Source: an uncultured Oscillospiraceae bacterium (lineage in GTDB: Bacteria > Bacillota > Clostridia > Oscillospirales > Acutalibacteraceae). Taken from it: 41,153 nt of DNA. Position numbers and translations under genes: made by a program. The stretch lies in NCBI GenBank assembly GCA_910588935.1, contig CAJUSM010000020.1, positions 1 to 41,153 of the forward strand, written 5' to 3'. This document shows, in pieces, positions 16,644 through 24,382 of the stretch (position 1 is the stretch's first letter; every line of letters begins with the position of its first letter). Below the pieces are notes generated by a model. The model ran no database searches and was not told the DNA's origin. It saw only the letters and a program-made list of their open reading frames with translations.

Positions 16644-16969
16644 CTACAGATAATGGAAAACAGGTATGAAGTGCAGGGGGAGTTCAAAACCATCCAAGAA
16701 CACTTCTGCTATCCAGCATTTTTCTAGATAAGGGATAGGTACATTCTGCCCAAGGATGATATTTCGTGTTACATCGTACATGGCGGCCGAATCAAAGCCT
16801 TTCCCGGTGCATCATTTCGGTATCTCCGCAAAAATGGTCCAGGATTTCTTCCATAAAGAATTGTTGATTTTCAGCAAACTCTTGGCTGTTCCACTGCTCA
16901 GCGTTTGTTCCTCTATAGTGTTAGGGCAGGAATGATATCAACATAATTTGCTTGCCAATGCGGGCTCAA
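16644..16969 (-). pseudogene. Decayed small gene with intact promoter and ribosome site
   Basis: A TTG at 16969 lies 7 bases after GGAGG (16977-16981) and begins MSPHWQANYVDIIPAL before a stop. Coding-like sequence continues one frame over (HYRGTNAEQWNSQEF, then EILDHFCGDTEMM) and again one frame over (TGKGFDSAAMYDVTRNII, ending FIPVFHYL at a TAG at 16644-16646). Two single-base shifts in the same direction would join the pieces into about 107 residues. I do not recognise the family. The rest of the 503-base gap holds its promoter and the gdhA terminator. Confidence 0.45.
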
Positions 16970-17001
16970 TGTGCCACCTCCACAATCTGAAATTTGCCAT
17001 A

Positions 17002-17030
17002 TTATTATCAATTGCATACATAGAAGTCAA
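17002..17030 (-). promoter_or_regulatory. Promoter of the decayed gene
   Basis: On the minus strand TTGACT (17025-17030) and TAATAA (17002-17007) are 17 bases apart, 33 bases before the TTG start. It lies beyond the gdhA terminator, so the small gene had its own transcript. Confidence 0.45.
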
Positions 17031-17062
17031 TACGATAGCGATTCGAAAAGTAGTAAGCAAAA

Positions 17063-17091
17063 GCCCGAACAGGCGCTGCGCCTGTTCGGGC
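17063..17091 (-). terminator. Terminator of the glutamate dehydrogenase gene
   Basis: A perfect inverted repeat (17063-17076 with 17078-17091; effectively a 12-bp stem with a 5-base loop) is followed on the minus strand by CTTTTGCTT. It begins about 50 bases after the gdhA stop codon. Confidence 0.85.
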
Positions 17092-17141
17092 AAACTTATA
17101 ATGGATCTGTCAGGTACTGTTCTTCTTAGGCAGCAGCTTGC

Positions 17142-18473
17142 TTATACCACGCCTTGGGCAATCATGGCATCGGCAACCTTTACAAAGCCAGCAATATTGG
17201 CACCCATTACATAGTTCTTAGCATGGCCATACTGTTCGGCTGCAGCATCAGCGTTGGCGAAGATATTTTCCATAATCCCCTTTAGCTTCTGGTCTACTTC
17301 AGCAAAAGTCCAAGACAAGCGCTGGCTATTCTGGCTCATCTCCAGCGCAGAGGTTGCCACACCGCCGGCGTTGGCAGCTTTTCCGGGCCCAAAGAGTACG
17401 CCTGCCTGCTGGAGAATCTGCGTGGCTTCCATGGTGGTGGGCATATTTGCACCCTCAGCCACGGCAATTACGCCGTTGTCTACCAGGAGCTTGGCGTCAT
17501 CTGCATTCAGCTCGTTCTGGGTAGCGCAAGGCAAGGCAACGTCACACTTTACGCTCCACACACCCTTGCCTTCGTGGTATTGGGCATCAGGACGGTACTC
17601 TTTATATACGCTTAAGCGCTGGCGATTGACTTCTTTAATCTCCTTAATAGCAGCTAGGTCAATCCCCTGAGGATCGTAAATCCAGCCAGTGGAATCAGAC
17701 ATGGTAACAGGTTTTGCTCCTAGCTCCATAGCCTTTTCGGCAGCGTAAATAGCCACATTTCCCGCACCAGAAATGGCAACAGTCATGCCCTTAAGGTCGT
17801 GGCCGTTTTTCTGCAGCATGGCGTTGGTAAAATAGAGCAGACCATATCCAGTGGCCTCGGTGCGTGCCAGAGAACCTCCATAATTTAGCCCCTTGCCAGT
17901 AAGCACGCCTTCAAAGGCATTGCGCAGACGCTTATATTGGCCAAACATAAAGCCGATTTCCCGGGCGCCGGTGCCAATATCTCCGGCAGGCACATCGGTG
18001 TCGGCGCCGATATGCCTGAAAAGCTCAGTCATAAAGCTTTGGCAAAAAGCCATTACTTCCCGGTCCGACTTACCCTTGGGGTCAAAGTCGGAACCACCCT
18101 TGCCGCCGCCAATTGGCAGGCCTGTTAAGGAATTTTTAAATATCTGCTCAAAGCCCAGGAACTTGATAATTCCCAGATTTACAGAAGGGTGCAGCCGCAG
18201 GCCGCCCTTATAGGGGCCAATGGCAGAATTGAACTGCACTCGGAATCCTCGGTTGACTTGGACTTTTCCCTGATCATCCACCCAGGGTACCCGAAAAATA
18301 ATCTGGCGCTCGGGCTCTGTAATGCGCTCCAAGATGCCAGCCTGCTCATACTTGGGGTTGGCGGCAATTACAGGCTCCAGAGATTCCAGAACCTCGGTAG
18401 CGGCCTGGATAAATTCCGGCTCGCTGGCGTTTTTTGCTTTCAATCGTTCCAGCTGTGTTGCGGTATAAGACAT
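17142..18473 (-). CDS. gdhA: NADP-type glutamate dehydrogenase
   Basis: A 443-residue hexameric-type glutamate dehydrogenase that makes glutamate from 2-oxoglutarate and ammonia. Family motifs run in order: PYKGGLRLHPSVN, LPIGGGKGGSDFDPKGKSD (catalytic Lys region), VPAGDIGTGAREIGFMFG, and the Rossmann segment VAISGAGNVAIYAAEKA. The length and the residues around SDSTGWIYDP fit the small NADP-dependent class. ATG 18473 is used because TTTGGAGGAAAAAGA precedes it; an upstream in-frame codon at 18494 lacks a site. It is monocistronic, with its own promoter and terminator. Confidence 0.96.
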   Translation of the reverse strand: MSYTATQLERLKAKNASEPEFIQAATEVLESLEPVIAANPKYEQAGILERITEPERQIIFRVPWVDDQGKVQVNRGFRVQFNSAIGPYKGGLRLHPSVNLGIIKFLGFEQIFKNSLTGLPIGGGKGGSDFDPKGKSDREVMAFCQSFMTELFRHIGADTDVPAGDIGTGAREIGFMFGQYKRLRNAFEGVLTGKGLNYGGSLARTEATGYGLLYFTNAMLQKNGHDLKGMTVAISGAGNVAIYAAEKAMELGAKPVTMSDSTGWIYDPQGIDLAAIKEIKEVNRQRLSVYKEYRPDAQYHEGKGVWSVKCDVALPCATQNELNADDAKLLVDNGVIAVAEGANMPTTMEATQILQQAGVLFGPGKAANAGGVATSALEMSQNSQRLSWTFAEVDQKLKGIMENIFANADAAAEQYGHAKNYVMGANIAGFVKVADAMIAQGVV

Positions 18474-18527
18474 TCTTTTTCCTCCAAACTGCAAGTTGTG
18501 TTAATTAATCCTGCAAAATCCATTACT

Positions 18528-18556
18528 ATATTACCATAAAACGGGAAATATTGCAA
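18528..18556 (-). promoter_or_regulatory. Promoter of gdhA
   Basis: On the minus strand TTGCAA (18551-18556) and TAATAT (18528-18533) have a 17-base spacer, giving a leader of about 48 bases to the ATG at 18473. Confidence 0.7.
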
Positions 18557-18862
18557 GAGGGTATTTTTCGAATAGCGTTATCTACCTGGCAAAAGGCGGC
18601 GGGGCATGATGCTAGCCTTAAGCTATGGGACTGTGTAAAGGCCCTATCAAGCTTTCGCAAAACCCGATAGAGGTGATGGGGGAGAAGGGGGGCGTTCGAG
18701 GCAAGCTAGCGGATGGTATGCTGAAAATAAATTGTTTGCAGCCTCACCAGGTTCAGCGATCGTTTCGGAAGAAGAAGAAAAACTGGAGTACAACCAGAGT
18801 GGAGAGCAGCCGCCAAATATAAACAATATAGAATAAACCATAGAGAACCCAGCTTTTTCTTC
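18557..18862. other. Gap between gdhA and HD-protein promoters; no gene seen
   Basis: I see no convincing gene here. A minus-strand open frame covers most of it (to 18937) but has no ribosome site, low-complexity Ser/Pro composition and overlaps the HD-gene promoter. Purine-rich and GC-rich blocks at 18660-18700 do not form a known RNA that I can recognise. Confidence 0.4.
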
Positions 18863-18891
18863 TTGCTTCAGCGGAAACCTTGTGATATAAT
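18863..18891 (+). promoter_or_regulatory. Promoter of the HD-domain gene
   Basis: TTGCTT (18863-18868) and a consensus TATAAT (18886-18891) are 17 bases apart, about 44 bases before the ATG at 18942. Confidence 0.75.
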
Positions 18892-18941
18892 TATTATGAT
18901 TTTGGACATTTCGGTTATACCCATGATTAGGAGGCAAGATT

Positions 18942-19445
18942 ATGGATAAAAAGTGGAACTCAGAGACCTTCTGGCTTTTTTATCAACAGCTGATAGAGGA
19001 TTCCAACCTGGAGAGCATGGCGGATTACCCCCAACACGGTACAACCTGCCGCCTGCTGCACAGTGTAGCTGTGGCCTATTTTAGCTGCCGGTTGGCCTCG
19101 GCTCTGGGTATCCGGTTTCATATGCGGGATATGCAAAGGGGGGCTCTTTTCCACGATTACTTTTTTTACGATGCCCAAGATGGCGATCCACAACATAGAA
19201 ACCACTGGTCACGCCACCCAGAGATCGCGTGGCGGAATGCCGCGAAAGAGTTGGAGCTTACAGGCATTGAGGTAGATATTATTCGTACGCATATGTTCCC
19301 ATTAACTCCTCGCCCGCCCAGATACCGGGAGGGAGCTATGGTAACTTTGGTAGATAAGGGTTGCTCTGTGTATGAATTTTTTAAACGGAAAAATCCATAT
19401 CCTAGGCTGGCCAGGCGTTGTGTAGTAACTGAGTCAGCTGGATAA
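18942..19445 (+). CDS. Small HD-domain phosphohydrolase-like protein
   Basis: A 167-residue protein with the HD metal-binding pattern: a first His in CRLLHSVAVAYFSC, the HD pair in GALFHDYFFYD, His in NHWSRHPEIA, His in IIRTHMFPLTP and a last Asp in TLVDKGCSVYEFF. HD proteins are metal-dependent phosphohydrolases, often acting on nucleotides; the substrate is unknown. TTAGGAGG precedes the ATG by a good distance. It is monocistronic, with a consensus promoter and a terminator. Confidence 0.85.
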   Translation: MDKKWNSETFWLFYQQLIEDSNLESMADYPQHGTTCRLLHSVAVAYFSCRLASALGIRFHMRDMQRGALFHDYFFYDAQDGDPQHRNHWSRHPEIAWRNAAKELELTGIEVDIIRTHMFPLTPRPPRYREGAMVTLVDKGCSVYEFFKRKNPYPRLARRCVVTESAG

Positions 19446-19497
19446 ACAGGAATAAATGGAACGGCAAGATGTGTAAATATGAGAGCGAATAGCTGAA

Positions 19498-19540
19498 ACC
19501 GCCCTAAGTGAGCCTACCTGACCGCTTAGGACGGTTTTTG
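19498..19540 (+). terminator. Terminator of the HD-domain gene
   Basis: An 11-bp stem with one mismatch (19498-19508 with 19525-19535) is followed by TTTTTG, about 50 bases after the HD-protein stop. Confidence 0.8.
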
Positions 19541-19545
19541 TTTGC

Positions 19546-19591
19546 CAGAAAATCAAAAACCGCTGCACAGCCAAAACGGCCGCGCAGCGGT
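19546..19591 (-). terminator. Terminator of the SLH wall-hydrolase gene
   Basis: On the minus strand an 8-bp outer stem (19559-19566 with 19584-19591) with further inner pairing is followed by TTTTTGATTTT. It lies about 86 bases after the stop at 19677 and back to back with the HD-gene terminator. Confidence 0.8.
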
Positions 19592-19676
19592 ATAAATCTT
19601 AAAAATTACCCCAGGCAATTGCGCCATACACAATTGCATAATAGAACTATATAAATCTCAAAAAGTTGATACCAGC

Positions 19677-21575
19677 TTATTCCATATCTTCAAAGCGGTC
19701 AATGTCGGTAAATTCTGTTATTTCGTCTGCAAACTCCAGGTTTGCGCCGTTGCCCCAACCATTCACTTCGTACTGGTCAGAACGGTCGACTACCCGCTCT
19801 TTAAAGTTAATCACCATAGTACAGGCAGCCGCACGGGTAGCGGTACCCTGGGGGTTAAACTTGTTTTCGCCCACGCCGTTTACAATGCCTAGATTCCGCA
19901 TTATATAAACAGCTTCTTTGGCCCAGTCGCTGATCTTTTCGTCATCCGCAAAGATAGTGCTGTCCGCCTCCCAGGTCATATTGTAATTGAACTGGGTGGC
20001 AAAACGGTCCAGCATGGTACACATTTGCTCACGAGAAATAGAATCGTTGGGCTTAAATCCCTTGGTGCTGTAGGTGACCACATTGTTGCTTACAGCCCAA
20101 GCCAAGGCATGGTAATAATAGGCATTTTCAGGTACGTCAGAGAAGGCAGGCATGTCCTCAAAATCATATAAAGAAATATCTTCACCGGAAAGATTGGCGA
20201 GTACTTGCACAAACTGGGCACGGTTAATAATGCCATTGGCATTAAACTGTTTGTTAGCAGAGCTTTCAAATAAGCCCTGGCTTACAGCCTTGTCCACCGT
20301 CTCCGCATACCAATCTTTGCCAAAGGCAAAATCGTTGTAAATAGCGCCATTGCCCAGCACAGTGGCTGTAGCTACCGAACTGGTCACCCCGTCTTTCACA
20401 GCAATAGCCTTGTAAGTGCTGCTCAGGGTGTAAACAGGAGCAAAGTACAGGGCGCTGCTTTCGTCTGGGTCAGAGCCGTCGGTTGTGTAGTAAATATCGG
20501 CAGATCCTGCAGAAATGGTAACAGATTTTCCGTCACAAGAAAATACCGGAGTGGGTATGGAAATTTCCACCAGCAAAGCTGAAATATAGCCTGTCCGGCC
20601 GTTCATAGTAGTTACGGGGTACCAAAGTGTAGAACTCTTGCCATTTACCTCTACCAGGCCCCCCTCTACAGCTTCACCCAGTTGAAGCTTAGTCCCATGG
20701 TGCAGCATAGCCACTACAGAAGAATCTGTACCCGGTTGGCTGCGCAAATTTACAGAGTTTGCGCTAACAATTCCGTTATAATCTTCTGGCTGTTCCTCAC
20801 TAGGATCGCTGGGAGCATTCCAGCCATTGGTTTCTAGCCAATCCTTTACTACGGAGGCATCCACATAGGTATCAGAAAGCAGATCCGGAATAACCGCCAC
20901 AGGGGTGCCGTCATCCAGTTGGGCAAAACCATCGCTTCCAATGGTAAAGCCATCGATTCTCGTATCTACGTCATACTCATAGTTGGTGTAGTGTACCATC
21001 TTGCCGTCAAACTCATACCAGCCATTGTCAGGATATTTCACACCATTGTCAAACAGATGCCAAGTGGTCCAGCTGCGGCGGAAAATGCTGCCTCGAACCA
21101 TATTGGTACCATAGTCGGAATTTTCACAAGACTCATTGTTGCCTATGTAAATACCAATATGGCTGAAACCATCGTTTATATCGTCGGTTTCCATAATCGT
21201 AAGAGCAAGGCCATGTATACGGGGAAGCCCCTGGTCAACAGTACCGGTCAAAATGCAGTTCTGCGTGGCCTGGGCAGTGGCGCCGCCCATACAGCCCCCT
21301 ACACCTAGGTCAGAGAAATAGGCGTAAATCAGGCCAGCGCAGTCAGACACTCTCACACCGTTTACGGTTTCACCCTTGCCCCCAAAAGAATACTGCCAGC
21401 CTTCGTTGTAAGCGTTGATACCATGCTGTGCCAGTCCCAGCGAGGTAGGGAGCGAGGCGGCATGGGCGGTAAGCCGAGAGACAGGGAGTCCAGCGGCGAT
21501 GAGCAAGGCGGCCAGCATTAGGCAAAGCCGGCGGGTTACCTTGCCCTTACAGAAGGGTTTTACAGCTTTATTCAT
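19677..21575 (-). CDS. Secreted NlpC/P60-like hydrolase with SH3 and SLH domains
   Basis: A 632-residue surface protein. Residues 1-39 are a signal peptide ending AHA. Residues 45-175 resemble an NlpC/P60 peptidase with the nucleophile Cys in VSDCAGLIYAYF and His in GFSHIGIYIG. A bacterial SH3 domain (about 267-335, starting ANSVNLRSQPG) follows, then a chitobiase C-terminal-like module (about 340-405, DIYYTTDGSDP) and three SLH repeats (about 410-600, with FSDVPENAYYYHALAWA as the clearest), ending in an acidic tail. It probably cuts wall peptide stems while held to the wall by SLH. AGAGGT precedes the ATG. The promoter is overlapped by WalR-like boxes. Confidence 0.9.
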   Translation of the reverse strand: MNKAVKPFCKGKVTRRLCLMLAALLIAAGLPVSRLTAHAASLPTSLGLAQHGINAYNEGWQYSFGGKGETVNGVRVSDCAGLIYAYFSDLGVGGCMGGATAQATQNCILTGTVDQGLPRIHGLALTIMETDDINDGFSHIGIYIGNNESCENSDYGTNMVRGSIFRRSWTTWHLFDNGVKYPDNGWYEFDGKMVHYTNYEYDVDTRIDGFTIGSDGFAQLDDGTPVAVIPDLLSDTYVDASVVKDWLETNGWNAPSDPSEEQPEDYNGIVSANSVNLRSQPGTDSSVVAMLHHGTKLQLGEAVEGGLVEVNGKSSTLWYPVTTMNGRTGYISALLVEISIPTPVFSCDGKSVTISAGSADIYYTTDGSDPDESSALYFAPVYTLSSTYKAIAVKDGVTSSVATATVLGNGAIYNDFAFGKDWYAETVDKAVSQGLFESSANKQFNANGIINRAQFVQVLANLSGEDISLYDFEDMPAFSDVPENAYYYHALAWAVSNNVVTYSTKGFKPNDSISREQMCTMLDRFATQFNYNMTWEADSTIFADDEKISDWAKEAVYIMRNLGIVNGVGENKFNPQGTATRAAACTMVINFKERVVDRSDQYEVNGWGNGANLEFADEITEFTDIDRFEDME

Positions 21576-21675
21576 AGAAAATACCTCTCATTCTTTAACA
21601 AGGTCAGGGTCTGTAAAGACCGGTTTGTACCCTGGCCGCAATGTGGGTAAGCCGCGGCCGGATCTTTAACGAATG

Positions 21676-21692
21676 GTTACAAAACAGTTACA
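21676..21692 (-). promoter_or_regulatory. WalR/PhoP-type direct repeat at the transcription start
   Basis: On the minus strand the sequence is TGTAAC-N5-TGTAAC, an exact fit to the WalR (YycF) consensus TGTWAH-N5-TGTWAH known from Bacillus. It starts at the edge of the -10 and covers the likely transcription start, a position expected for repression. PhoP-type regulators bind similar repeats. Confidence 0.6.
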
Positions 21693-21720
21693 TTTTAGCA
21701 TATAAATGGGACTATTTCAA
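21692..21720 (-). promoter_or_regulatory. Promoter of the SLH wall-hydrolase gene
   Basis: On the minus strand TTGAAA (21715-21720) and TAAAAT (21692-21697) have a 17-base spacer. The leader of about 110 bases contains two possible hairpins (GGCCGC/GCGGCC, and CAGGGT/ACCCTG around 21600-21655) but matches no riboswitch that I know. Confidence 0.75.
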
Positions 21721-21744
21721 GTCTCTTTCATAAATTCATAAGAA

Positions 21745-21761
21745 GTTCACATCCTGTTCAC
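21745..21761 (-). promoter_or_regulatory. Second hexamer direct repeat upstream of the promoter
   Basis: On the minus strand it reads GTGAAC-N5-GTGAAC, the same 11-base period as the box at 21676-21692, centred about 35 bases upstream of the -35. This layout fits an OmpR-family response regulator that binds tandem half sites. The rest of 21762-22014 shows nothing further. Confidence 0.45.
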
Positions 21762-22014
21762 GATTAAGTGGATGCGTTCCCGAAGTGGGTGAAAGAATGT
21801 GAGTGTGTGATATTAGCTAAAATGCGAGTCCTATTTTAATGCAAAATCACTGAATTGTCAAGGGGATCTTTTGCTAAAGGAACTTTTACCCCTGTGGTTC
21901 ACTAATTCATGGCTGGACAAAATGAGATGGCACAGAAGAGTTCTTTGTTAATTTTACAAAGAGGCTTATACCACTTTATATAGATGTGCAAGACAAGGCA
22001 TCGTAAATTTTTGG

Positions 22015-22043
22015 TTGCTTTTTCCTTCTGGATGGGGTATAAT
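22015..22043 (+). promoter_or_regulatory. Promoter of the aldolase gene
   Basis: TTGCTT (22015-22020), a 17-base spacer and consensus TATAAT (22038-22043), 62 bases before the ATG at 22106. Confidence 0.8.
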
Positions 22044-22105
22044 TTGCAGTAAAGAGAGCCGGTCCCGTTTCCGGCAAAGTAAATAATAATCGGAGGGAAT
22101 CGTCA

Positions 22106-22969
22106 ATGTTAGTTTCGGCAAAGGAAATGCTCACTAAGGCCAAGGCCGGCAAGTATGCCGTGGGCCAGTTCAACATCAACAACCTGGAATGGACCAAGGC
22201 TGTCCTCCTTACCGCACAGGAGAACAATTCTCCTGTAATTTTGGGAGTTTCTGAGGGCGCGGGTAAGTATATGTGCGGTTATAATACCGTTACTGGCATG
22301 GTTAAGGGAATGATGGAAACCCTAAACATTACCGTGCCTGTGGCTCTGCATCTGGATCATGGCAGCTATGAGGGCGCCCTGAAGGCTATGGAGGATGGCT
22401 TTTCCTCGGTAATGTTTGACGGCTCCCATTATGCCATTGATGAGAATATCGAGAAGACAAAAGAAATTATCCGTATCGCAGGGGAAAAGGGTATTTCTGT
22501 AGAAGCAGAAGTCGGCTCCATTGGCGGTGAAGAAGATGGCGTTGTAGGCGGCGGTGAGGTCGCCGACCCCAACGAGTGCAAAATGATTGCCGACCTGGGG
22601 GTAACCATGCTGGCTGCTGGTATTGGTAATATCCATGGGGTCTATCCCGACAACTGGGCTGGTTTGAATTTTGACGTTCTGGCTCAGATTCAGGAGAAGA
22701 CCGGTACCATGCCTTTGGTGCTCCATGGCGGCACCGGTATCCCTGAGGAAATGGTAAAGAAAGCCATTAGCCTGGGTGTTTCCAAGGTGAATGTAAACAC
22801 AGAGTGCCAGCTCTCTTTTGCTGCGGCTACCCGTCAGTATATCGAAGAGGGCAAGGACAAGCAGGGCAAGGGCTTCGACCCTCGCAAGCTGCTGGCCCCC
22901 GGCTTTGAGGCCATTAAGGCTACTGTAAAGGAGAAGATGGAGCTGTTTGGCTCTGTAGGCAAGGCTTAA
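22106..22969 (+). CDS. fba: Class II fructose-1,6-bisphosphate aldolase
   Basis: A 287-residue zinc aldolase of the class IIB type, which splits fructose bisphosphate into two triose phosphates in glycolysis and reverses this in gluconeogenesis. Active-site elements are visible: HLDHGS at 82-87 (catalytic Asp84, zinc His85), VEAEVGSIGG with Glu134, NIHGVYP with zinc His177, LHGGTGIP with zinc His207, and the phosphate-binding KVNVNTE. CGGAGGGAATCG precedes the ATG. Codon bias is strong. It has its own promoter and a GC-rich hairpin after it. Related tagatose-bisphosphate aldolases share these motifs, but monocistronic placement favours the glycolytic role. Confidence 0.95.
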   Translation: MLVSAKEMLTKAKAGKYAVGQFNINNLEWTKAVLLTAQENNSPVILGVSEGAGKYMCGYNTVTGMVKGMMETLNITVPVALHLDHGSYEGALKAMEDGFSSVMFDGSHYAIDENIEKTKEIIRIAGEKGISVEAEVGSIGGEEDGVVGGGEVADPNECKMIADLGVTMLAAGIGNIHGVYPDNWAGLNFDVLAQIQEKTGTMPLVLHGGTGIPEEMVKKAISLGVSKVNVNTECQLSFAAATRQYIEEGKDKQGKGFDPRKLLAPGFEAIKATVKEKMELFGSVGKA

Positions 22970-22991
22970 ACGTTTTTCGGCGATGGCGGCA

Positions 22992-23015
22992 AGGGCGGCA
23001 CTTCGGTGCCGCCCT
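22992..23015 (+). terminator. Hairpin terminator after fba
   Basis: A 10-bp GC-rich stem (22992-23001 with 23006-23015) closed by a TTCG tetraloop sits 22 bases after the stop. The tail is only moderately T-rich. Confidence 0.75.
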
Positions 23016-23077
23016 CTGTTGTATTAGGGGAACCTGAGGTTTTGAAGCATAATTTCAGTGAATATTTCTGTTTTCGC

Positions 23078-23106
23078 TTTACAAAACATGGTTTATCATG
23101 TACAAT
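23078..23106 (+). promoter_or_regulatory. Promoter of the DUF3795-pyrH-frr-uppS-cdsA operon
   Basis: TTTACA (23078-23083), 17 bases, TACAAT (23101-23106), 38 bases before the preferred ATG at 23145. Confidence 0.7.
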
Positions 23107-23144
23107 GGGTGCAAGTAAATTGGGTATTAACGGAAAGGAAGGCG

Positions 23145-23633
23145 ATGCTTGTGGAAACGAACCAGAGCATGGCAGTATGTGGGTTGGACTGCGACAGCTG
23201 CCCTGGAAAGGATGACTGCGCCGGATGCCGGGCTACAGGCGGAAGGCCCTTTTCCAACGCGGGCCAGTGTCCTTTGGTGGCCTGTTGCGAGAGCAAAGAG
23301 CAGGAGAATTGCTCCCAATGCCCTGGCTGCGGACTGAAAGAGCAGCTCATCCGGGAATTCAATGCTTTGGGTATTGATGATATGGAAGAAGTTGTCGGAT
23401 TGAATACTCTGCCAGGCTCCTATATCAACCTAGAGTATCGTCTTTCCCCGGGCCAAACTGCAAAACTTTTAGACGACAGTCAAGTCTATTTAGGCAATCA
23501 GCTCTGCAAAAAGGGCAGCGACCGCTGCTATGGGCTGGCTGCCGACGAGAACTATCTTCTTGTCTGCGAGTACGGTGAAGGCAGTTCTGATCCGGAAATT
23601 ATTGTATATAAGAAACGGAGTGTGGTATTATGA
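23145..23633 (+). CDS. DUF3795 cysteine-rich protein
   Basis: A 162-residue protein. The N-terminal half carries the DUF3795 Cys pattern, probably binding zinc: AVCGLDCDSCPGKDDCAGCR, then CPLVACCESKEQENCSQCPGC. The C-terminal part (residues about 90-162) is a compact alpha/beta region with no known motif. ATG 23145 has AAAGGAAGG before it; the open frame starts earlier at 23058, inside the promoter. Its stop overlaps the pyrH start (ATGA), so it is translationally coupled to UMP kinase. It occupies the place where rpsB-tsf precede pyrH in Bacillus. Function unknown. Confidence 0.8.
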   Translation: MLVETNQSMAVCGLDCDSCPGKDDCAGCRATGGRPFSNAGQCPLVACCESKEQENCSQCPGCGLKEQLIREFNALGIDDMEEVVGLNTLPGSYINLEYRLSPGQTAKLLDDSQVYLGNQLCKKGSDRCYGLAADENYLLVCEYGEGSSDPEIIVYKKRSVVL

Positions 23634-24334
23634 CGCCAAAATATAAGCGGGTGCTCTTAAAGTTAAGCGGCGAGGCTTTGGCAGGCCAGGCTGGCCATGG
23701 GATAGATTTTGATGTTGTTATGGATATCTGCCGGCCTGTAAAGGCGCTGGTAGATATGGGCGCCCAGGTGGCCATTGTAGTGGGTGGCGGCAATTTTTGG
23801 CGGGGCCGCAGCAGCGGTAGCATGGACCGTACCCGAGCCGACCACATGGGGATGCTGGCCACAGTAATTAATGCTTTGGGTGTAGCCGATGGCTTGGAGC
23901 AGCTTGGCCTGGATGTACGTGTACAAACAGCAATTGCGATGCAGGAGGTCGCCGAGCCCTATATCCGCAATAGGGCGGTGCGCCATTTGGAAAAGGGCCG
24001 GGTGGTTGTTTTTGGCTGCGGTACTGGTAACCCCTTCTTCTCTACAGACACTGGCGCAGCCCTGCGGGCAGCGGAAATTGATGCCGATGTGATTTTAAAG
24101 GCTACCATGGTGGATGGCGTTTACGACAGCGACCCCAAAAAGAATCCAGACGCTAAGCGCTACGAGAAGCTGACCTTTATGGAGGTGCTAAACCACAACC
24201 TGGCGGTAATGGATATGACAGCCGCCTCTTTCTGTAAGGATCGGGGAATTCCTTGGCTAGTGTTTAGCATAGAGGATCCAGAGAACATTGTGCGGGCTAT
24301 TGCAGGCGAGCCTGTGGGAACGCTGGTGGAATAA
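23630..24334 (+). CDS. pyrH: UMP kinase
   Basis: A 234-residue bacterial UMP kinase of the amino-acid-kinase fold, which phosphorylates UMP to UDP. Visible motifs: VLLKLSGEALAG at the start, VVGGGNFWRGR, RADHMGMLATVINA, GCGTGNPFFSTDTGAALRA, and VDGVYDSDPKKNPDA. The ATG overlaps the TGA of the DUF3795 gene. frr follows 48 bases later, as in most Firmicutes. Confidence 0.97.
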   Translation: MTPKYKRVLLKLSGEALAGQAGHGIDFDVVMDICRPVKALVDMGAQVAIVVGGGNFWRGRSSGSMDRTRADHMGMLATVINALGVADGLEQLGLDVRVQTAIAMQEVAEPYIRNRAVRHLEKGRVVVFGCGTGNPFFSTDTGAALRAAEIDADVILKATMVDGVYDSDPKKNPDAKRYEKLTFMEVLNHNLAVMDMTAASFCKDRGIPWLVFSIEDPENIVRAIAGEPVGTLVE

Positions 24335-24382
24335 GGCTTAAGCTTTTTGAAATATTTTACGGTAAAGAAAGGAAGCATTAAA

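Noticed and set aside
18647..18937. 96-codon minus-strand frame between gdhA and the HD gene
   Set aside because: No ribosome site, low-complexity Ser/Pro composition, and it overlaps the promoter of the HD gene.
21576..21691. Cyclic di-AMP or cyclic di-GMP riboswitch in the wall-hydrolase leader
   Set aside because: The conserved sequence blocks of those riboswitches are not seen; only generic hairpins are present.
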